64,000 bases of DNA, from positions 124,001 through 188,000 of the forward strand of contig JADFUC010002369.1 in assembly GCA_019722365.1 (NCBI GenBank), given 5' to 3'. The notes below the pieces were generated by a model. That model did not search any database. It was given only the letters and a program-made list of their open reading frames with translations, and had not been told where the DNA came from. Each line of letters starts with the position of its first letter. Position 1 is the first letter of the stretch. The position numbers and the translations under genes were made by a program. This stretch comes from Lithospermum erythrorhizon (taxonomy: Eukaryota > Streptophyta > Magnoliopsida > Boraginales > Boraginaceae). Below are positions 56,925 to 64,000 of the stretch, piece by piece.

Positions 56925-57495
56925 GTGTTTGTTCAAATGAAAAGACTGAAAATAAACTATTTTGAAATATGCCAAATGAGAGGAAAAAGGAATTGATAAT
57001 ACGATATCTTTCCGGTTAGTACAGAGTATCTTTCATGCTCTTTATTTTCTTCGGATTATTTTACTCTATAAACTTATACAGGTAATACTTGTAAGTTTTA
57101 TACTCCGACCATTTTCTAATTTGCTTAATACGTTGATTTTTAAAAATTTTAACTTCAAATATTTTTTAGTATGTTATATAATATTTTGTAAAAAAAATAT
57201 ATCAAAATATTGTATTTTTAATTATTAACATTATGATATTGATTTCAATATTTATTTTCAGTCTTTTCATTTGAGCAGGTCAATTAAAATATTATTTTTA
57301 ATTATTAAAATTATGATATTCATTTGAACAGGTCAAATAGTATTGATATGTAGAAAATATTACAATACATAAAATATCAGGTCAATTAAAATATCAATGT
57401 TTATTAATTATCATTGAAAAATTAAACTGAACGATATTTTAACGATGAAAGAACTTTTTATGTATTGTAATATTCCCTACATATCAAAATAAGTG
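56925..57495. repeat. AT-rich inverted repeats, MITE-like
   Basis: Two nested inverted pairs are visible. 56928-56958 ('tcaaatgaaaagactgaaaa') pairs with about 57251-57278 ('tttcagtcttttcatttga'). About 57342-57372 ('gatatgtagaaaatattaca') pairs with 57458-57488 ('tgtaatattccctacatatc'). No coding content. They look like decayed miniature transposons. Confidence 0.6.
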
Positions 57496-59998
57496 ATCAT
57501 TTAAGATTAAGCTGAATCAAAATACTGATCAAGTTGTAAAAGAAATGATTATTTTATTTTATCAATACAAATTTTGTATTTAAATTTAAAAATTCTTTAA
57601 CATTATTATTTTGTCTCTTATTATTTTTATTTTGATTGGTTGGATAAATTTTTAAATAATAAAATTATCATTAGCTTTTAATAAAATACCTCTTACGATA
57701 AATCCATTATTTATATCATGCAGTAGCGATTAAATTATGATCCACACATTGACAAGCATGAGTGATTGAGTCAATGGTCCAAAGCTTTGAAAATGTGGTG
57801 TGGGAAATCACAGTTGGTGCCTTTTTAGTGGACGACTATGACTTTTCTATATTTGGTACTTACTTCAATTTTTAATTGCTGCTTTAAGACTTCGCATATG
57901 TGACAATAAAAATAAAAAGTGAATCAAAATCAGATTAAAACATGTAACGACAATCAATTAAAATAATATTATTATTGATTATTTATTTTTAAAAAATAAT
58001 CAAAAATACATTAAAAATATAAAAACGCTTATTTATTATATTAAAATAATAATTATAAAAAATTCGACTAAAACGATAACTATAAAAAAATGGAGATTAC
58101 TATATTTCAATACTCTTCTTTCATCACAGTACTTTCAATTCATAGAATGTTCCAGTGACATAGGTATACCCTGACTAATATGTACTCCTATATATAGCGT
58201 GACAACATTTGGTGCACTAATAATATCACCATGTAACATATTTTATATAGAGAGAACTCAAAGCAATTATATTATTATGATACTAAATTTTAGTCTTAGA
58301 TAAGAATAACTTTCTCAATTAATCATATTTGTTTGTGTCTTTTGGCTAAGTTCACGTGTAATTATATTAAGAATTTTCATCGTGAAATACACCGGGTTAT
58401 AGAAGAATAGCTTTATCCTATTCGTATTCAATTAAAAGGTCTTAATTTATCATTTAAAATGACAGTGCTCATATTATCATGTTAAAGGAATGACTGAGTA
58501 TTTTATTGATTCTTCTCTAAAAGATATTAATCTATTAATGTAAAACCAAGATTATTAATAGTATATTATATATTCACTCATTTCCACTAAAATAGCTTGT
58601 TATACTTGGTTTCGCATGTCATCTATACTTGACCTGGAACAGTCCACCTATAATAATTTTTTTTTTAAAAAAAAAACCTCTTTTAAACAATTTGTATGAT
58701 AGTGAAAAAGGGTAGGTACATGGTTGGTCCTCACATTTTAAGGATCTAGCACTAAAATTAAAAATAAAATCTTAATATAAATAAACAATAAAAAAATTCC
58801 TAGTAACTTATTTTATTAAAAATAATGAAACATAAAGACTAAAAATTAAAAACTGATGAGATTATAGATCACAAGATTATTGGCTGCTTGGCCTCGGGAC
58901 GCCTCGACATTAATCGATTCTGACAAATAAACGTCAAACGCATTCACCACCTGGCCTGGGCGATAACCCAACCCGGCTGCCTCCAAACTCTCAAAGGTTT
59001 ACTCACAAATATATTTTATTGAGAGGGAGAACCAAAAGAAATGTTTTCTTTCATGTTTGCATAAAACAATTCAAGCATTTAAGCATTTTATTCTTTTTGG
59101 CTTAATAAGCGAAGATGACAAAAAGCGCTAATATATATAATCATATATTAGGTTAGGTCAAGTGTTATTAAGAGCGATAACAATCGGCCAAGACTTAAGC
59201 CAGCCTATCAGATTATAACAAAACAAAATGATTTTCCCCAAGTATTTTTTAAGAATTTTTTATTAAAAGCTCTTATCAAGAATTTTAATTTTTACATTCC
59301 AATCATTGATAACTATATTTCAATTTTTTTTATTCCTCATATTATTTTATAAAAAATTACATATAATCATACATTAATAAATATTAGTAATCTAGATATA
59401 ATTTAATACCAAAAATAAAATATAATTATCAAAAAATATTTGTCTTGGTCGGGTAGATAGATATACATCACAAGTCAATGTATATATACATATATAACTA
59501 CTTAGATTAGATTTCAGCCTTTGTTGAATGAAGTAGACAGGTCTAAATTATTTTTGCTAGCCGAAATTGTCCACTTTTCATGTCCTTTGTCGTTTCCTTC
59601 TTTTTCTGACCAATCTGCTAAATTTGCTACACCTTCCAGAAGAACAACAACAAGTAAGATCATTAAAAAAAAATATATTCAAAAGTATATTGAAAATATA
59701 AAATCATAAATCAATTGGAATAATATTATTAATTAAATTGATAATTTAAAATTTTAATATAAGAAAAATATATTATGATATTAAAATATAAAAAATATCA
59801 TTTATTGGGCGATAAAATCCACAACTAAAAAATGGGCCAGATAAATCATTACCAACTTTGATTATGCTCATTACTTCATGAGTTCACACAAAGAAAAAAC
59901 ATTTCATACCTTTGTTTAATCACATATTCATCTTTGTCCTCCTTCAAGAGAGGAGTAAGTTCTGTGCAACTGTCATCATTTTGACTTTCATGCAATTC
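57496..59998. other. Intergenic and promoter side of the receptor kinase
   Basis: AT-rich with no gene recognised. A run of T followed by a run of A occurs near 58657-58676 and could form a hairpin. A slightly more GC-rich stretch at 58,870-58,990 is unassigned. The CRK promoter should be in the last kilobase. Confidence 0.45.
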
Positions 59999-62923
59999 AT
60001 GAACTCTAGATTTTTGTTATGGATCATGTTCTTGATCCCTTTTAATTACCTCCCTTTTTCACTATGTGATCCAAGAATATCAGAAGCTGGATTGTTTTGT
60101 GGGACAAAAAGACCACCAGCAAACTTCAGTTACATCCCCCTTTTTGTTAAAGAAATGGAAGGACTTTCACAAAGGATCACAAACAACAAGTTTGGTTATT
60201 ATGCTGAGAATGCAACAGAGATGTCTATATATGCTTTGGCTCATTGCTATGAGGATTTGTCCCAAAATGATTGTCTACTTTGTTATGCTGCTGCAAGAAC
60301 AAGAATCCCTCGTTGTCTGCCTGCTATATCAGCTCGTTTGTTTCTTGATGGTTGTCTTATAAGATATGACAATTACAGCTTTGCTCATGAAAGTATTGAT
60401 CAATCTAAGGATACCAAGAATTGTAGTAGTGAAACTGGTCCTAGTGTTGATAATGATGAGGGTGCTGTTTTCAAGAAAGATGCAGAGGGGTTGATTGATA
60501 ATGTTACTTCAAGTGCTCTAGGGAGTGGAGGTAATAAATAGCAAGTGTATTTCAATAGTGAATTTTGATTTTTTACTGAATTGTATATGGTAATTTGTAT
60601 ATTGTTTGCTATTATTGTTTACTGAATTGTATATAGGACAATTGATTCAATAATAATAGACACAGAGTTTCGTATAATCTTACAGGAGGCTATGCAGTGA
60701 GGGGATCAAAGGGTGTGTATGGTTTGGCTCAGTGTTGGAAGACTTTGAGTAAATCAGGGTGTGAAGATTGTTTGAGAAAGGCTGGTCAAGATTTGAAAAC
60801 TTGTTTGCCAAAAAGAGAAGGGAAGGCGCTGTATACTGGTTGTTATTTGAGGTATTCTACAAGCAAGTTCTATAATGATCCGCCTAGAACTAATGATGAT
60901 GATTCTGGTTAGTTTGTCTTTCTGAAACATTTTTGTTGTTGTCTTTTGATTAACTATTACACTGCATACACTTCTTATATGTTGTGAAGTAGTAGATAGT
61001 CTTAGCACTCCATGTCGAGGCAATTCGGAAACAGCCTCCCTGTTATCATAGGGGTAAGGTTGTGTACTATCCGACCCCCTCGGGGCCTCTTAAGAGACAT
61101 TTTGGGATGTTGAATGTTGTATGTATGTTTTTGATTAACCATAATACATGTGCAAGTTAGTTTTGGAGCAGTATTTCATTTAGTACTCTTATTTCTATGT
61201 CAGTAATCATTTAAATTACTACTTATAAGTTTTGCTGAAATATCCACTTCTTATTATGTCATTAATATTATTCAGATGCTAAGAAGGGAATGAAGGTTGG
61301 TATTGCATTAGGGGTGGCAGCCTTTTTAATGATATGTGCCTTTGCTACTTATGCTGGTTGTGTTAGGATCAAGAAATCAAAGCAAGGTAGGTATTAGTTA
61401 AGATACCACTTAATAATTATCAAGAAATGATGAATTCACTTACCATTTTGTCCAATTGCATATTGATGATACTCTGCGTTGTCCGGTGTGTGAATGCAGA
61501 GCTGAAAAACCTCGGCCGAATCTCAAACTTATATCATAAATCCAATCTAAACTTCAAGTATGAAAACCTAGAGAAGGCAACAAATTATTTTGATGATTCG
61601 AGGAAATTAGGCCAAGGAGGGGCCGGTTCTGTGTTCAAAGGGACTCTTCCAAATGGAAATGTTGTTGCTGTAAAGAGATTGTTTTTCAATACCAGGCAAT
61701 GGGTAGATGAGTTCTTTAATGAGGTTAACTTGATAAGTGGAATTCAACACAAGAACTTGGTGAAGCTATTAGGTTGTAGCATTGAAGGACCTGAGAGCCT
61801 ACTGGTTTATGAGTTTGTCCCCAACAAAAGCCTTGATCAGTATTTGTTCGGTACGTACCAAGTACTTGTTACTAATTTGTTCTTATGCCTAATTGTTTAC
61901 TCATAGTTTCCCCACGACGAATGTTGTCTTGATGTAGAACTTTCTGAATGACTTTTGTCAGATAAAGAGAAGGTTAAGATCCTGAGTTGGAAGGAGAGAT
62001 TCAATATCATTGTTGGAACAGCAGAAGGTCTTGCTTATCTTCATGGAGGATCTGAAATAAGAATCATACACAGAGACATTAAGAGCAGCAATCTTCTTCT
62101 TGACGAAAATCTCAATGCGAAGATTGCTGATTTTGGCCTCGCTAGGCATTTTGCTGCAGATAAAACTCATCTAAGCACTGGCATTGCAGGAACATTGTAA
62201 GTGGAATTAACATTTCGCAATTACTCCTATGTTTTTATTACATTCTATTATTTAAACAATATATTCTATGTATGCTGGTCCAGGGGGTATATGGCTCCTG
62301 AATACATTGTCAAGGGGCAGCTAACTGAAAAAGCTGATGTCTATAGTTATGGTGTTCTGGTACTTGAAATTGTTTGTGGAAGGAAGAACATCGCTTTCCA
62401 AGAGGATTCTGGTTCTCTCCTACAATCGGTCAGTCCCCCGAGTAATCATTTTACTTAGAGTTGGATTTAATTTCTGTAAATCAATGTTCATTAATCCTAT
62501 ATAGATCGAGCTTTATATATGGTCTTGTTAAATTGAAACATTTTATACTTTGTTTGGTAGGTCTGGAAGCTCTATGAATCAAATAAATTAGTGGAGGCAG
62601 TTGATCCGAACTTAAACGACGACTTTCCTCCGAATGAGGCTGCAGAAGTGCTAACAATAGCACTTCTATGCACACAGGCTTCTGTTGTTTCAAGGCCATC
62701 AATGCCTCAAGTCCTGCAGATGCTTACTGATAAAAACCGGCCGATACCATCGCCAAATCAACCGCCTTTCTTGAATGCTAGCATGCTAGCTACTGGTTCC
62801 AGGCCTATAAGTATTGGCAATTTTGTCTCCAATGCAATATCTAAGCCTGAATCCTCCTCCTATACTACAACAACTGGATCATATAGCATGCAAAGTTCTG
62901 ACGGACCGCAAAGAAGCGAATAG
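59999..62923 (+). CDS. Cysteine-rich receptor-like kinase (two DUF26/Gnk2 domains), CRK2/CRK42-like
   Basis: Seven exons join in frame to 652 aa: 59999-60530, 60686-60907, 61276-61386, 61500-61850, 61962-62196, 62284-62428, 62561-62923. A signal peptide is followed by two extracellular DUF26 domains, each with C-x8-C-x2-C ('[13 protein letters not shown]', '[13 protein letters not shown]'). A transmembrane span follows (about residues 258-280, '[19 protein letters not shown]'), then a Ser/Thr kinase. The kinase has the glycine loop '[12 protein letters not shown]', the lysine in 'VVAVKRL', '[14 protein letters not shown]' (RD type) and 'IADFGLAR', then 'GYMAPEYI' and '[16 protein letters not shown]'. 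Start at 59999 was chosen because it puts the signal peptide at the N-terminus; an upstream in-frame ATG at 59912 is less likely. All catalytic residues are present. Such kinases act at the plasma membrane in stress and immune signalling; the ligand is unknown. Confidence 0.95.
60980..61130 (+). mobile_element. Au-type SINE-like fragment in CRK intron 2
   Basis: 'attcggaaacagcctccct', 'aggggtaaggttgtgtac' and 'ccgaccccctcggggcctc' followed by 'gggatgttgaatgttg' match the conserved core and TTG-rich tail that I recall for Au SINEs. Orientation is the same as the gene. Classification is from memory. Confidence 0.5.
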
Positions 62924-64000
62924 CCACCATTTTTGGGGATGGATTGATAGATAAATAGAATATGAGAGTGTGAAGAGGATAGGTCTCTGATCAACGATAA
63001 GCATGCAATAGCGGTACATGGTGTTATGTGAAAAAAGCTAGGCCAGCTAGTTAGGTACATGGACGGTGGTCAGTTGGACCACTATCACATTTCCTCTACT
63101 GAGATATGTTTTTTCTGTAAAGTACTTTGTAGTCGTATACAGATCATTGGGGGTATATGATATTTTGATTTAAGTTATATTCAGTTATGAACAGACATAT
63201 CCAATAAATCTGCTTGTGGGGTGGGGGGTGTTTAAAATATACATATACTAGCATCCAAGCACAATGGTGGGTGGAACTCAGGGGGGCTGGAAGATGCAAA
63301 TTTCTTTATAATTTTACTATACATTTTTCCAAAAATTATTTCGTCCCTTCCTATATTTTTATATTTTTTCTTATTTGACTGATAACATTTTTTATTCATC
63401 ACCCCTATATAAAAATCATGATTCTACTACTATAAAAAGATATTATCATTGAGAAAAATATTAAATACATAATTGACCAAATATTAAAAGTTTAATTTAT
63501 ACTTTTATAGAAGGATAAATATGAATAATGTAGTTGCAAATATTAAGATAGATCAATGTTTGCACAACCAAATAAAAATAGAGGAATTAGAAGGAATTAG
63601 AAGTTATATTGTTATTTAATAATTAGAGCTGGGGAGCATTATTTATAACGACAAGCTATTGTGATTCAGCCTTTTAAGCGCTAAGAAAAGTGATTTTTTA
63701 AATTATGCATACTTACCCTTTTTTTCTATTTCTAATATACTACTCCGTATATTAATCAATTGGCTAACCTTTATTATGAGTAGAAGATGCAAAAAATGAT
63801 GTTTCATTGTCAAACTACTTATCATATCCAAATTATGTTTATTTATTTATTGTTCATCTACCATTACCAACCAACATTTTTTGGCAACATCTAAATAAGG
63901 TCCGGAATTAATAATTAGATAAAGGACTATCAACTACAAATTGCCGACCATTTTTCTGAAGTCATCCATCCATTTATGCTTTCACAATGAAAATAGTTGC
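62924..64000. other. 3' flank of the receptor kinase, AT-rich
   Basis: Contains the CRK 3' UTR and then AT-rich DNA with 'ctactccgtatattaatc' near 63740. No further gene, RNA or complete transposon was recognised up to the window end. Confidence 0.5.

Noticed and set aside
59912..59998. Upstream in-frame start for the receptor kinase
   Set aside because: It would place about 29 unrelated residues before the signal peptide; 59999 gives a normal signal peptide.

Overview
This is a nuclear plant genome window, almost certainly from a eudicot. The evidence is GT-AG introns throughout, AT-rich intergenic DNA, plant-only gene types (DUF26 receptor kinase, membrane-tailed monodehydroascorbate reductase, viroplasmin-type RNase H) and nested plant transposons (Ty3 Athila-type, Ty1-copia, hAT, Stowaway-like and SINE-like fragments). 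I cannot place the species from sequence alone; the repeated 'ctccgta' and 'actccctcc' strings would fit Caryophyllales or asterids.

Layout. (1) 1-6,106, minus: 5' part of a GPI ethanolamine phosphate transferase 1 (PIG-N/MCD4) gene running off the left edge, with one strikingly degraded exon. (2) 7,306-11,252, minus: complete nine-exon RNase H with an N-terminal viroplasmin-type domain. (3) 12,873-13,424, minus: 2H-phosphoesterase (cyclic phosphodiesterase-like), with a minisatellite in its 5' UTR intron. (4) 15,691-24,622, minus: complete XPG/UVH3 nucleotide-excision-repair endonuclease, 15 coding exons. (5) About 25,600-43,900: a transposon stack, in which a decayed copia element is interrupted by a non-coding insertion and by a 10.9-kb Athila-type element. 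(6) 44,306-45,051, plus: universal stress protein gene with a frameshift in exon 1; it converges tail-to-tail on (7) 45,188-48,626, minus: monodehydroascorbate reductase of the peroxisomal-membrane type. (8) 52,125-56,709: a dead hAT transposon with a perfect 8-bp target duplication, carrying two solo LTRs of one family in opposite orientation. (9) 59,999-62,923, plus: intact two-DUF26 cysteine-rich receptor-like kinase.

The genes do not form one pathway. There are two nucleic-acid enzymes (RNase H, XPG), a possible RNA-end enzyme, an ascorbate-cycle enzyme, a stress protein, a GPI-anchor enzyme and a receptor kinase. The order may preserve ancestral microsynteny: the remembered Arabidopsis relatives fall into three tight locus groups.

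I found no unambiguous new biological system. The best leads are the structure of the transposon insertions (a 520-bp flank duplication around the Athila element and inverted solo LTRs inside a hAT), a GC-rich ORF with a hydrophobic C-terminus inside the Athila element, a degraded catalytic exon in PIG-N, and overlapping 3' ends of the stress-protein and MDHAR genes. Some indels could be consensus errors of a long-read assembly, so breaks in genes should be read with that in mind.
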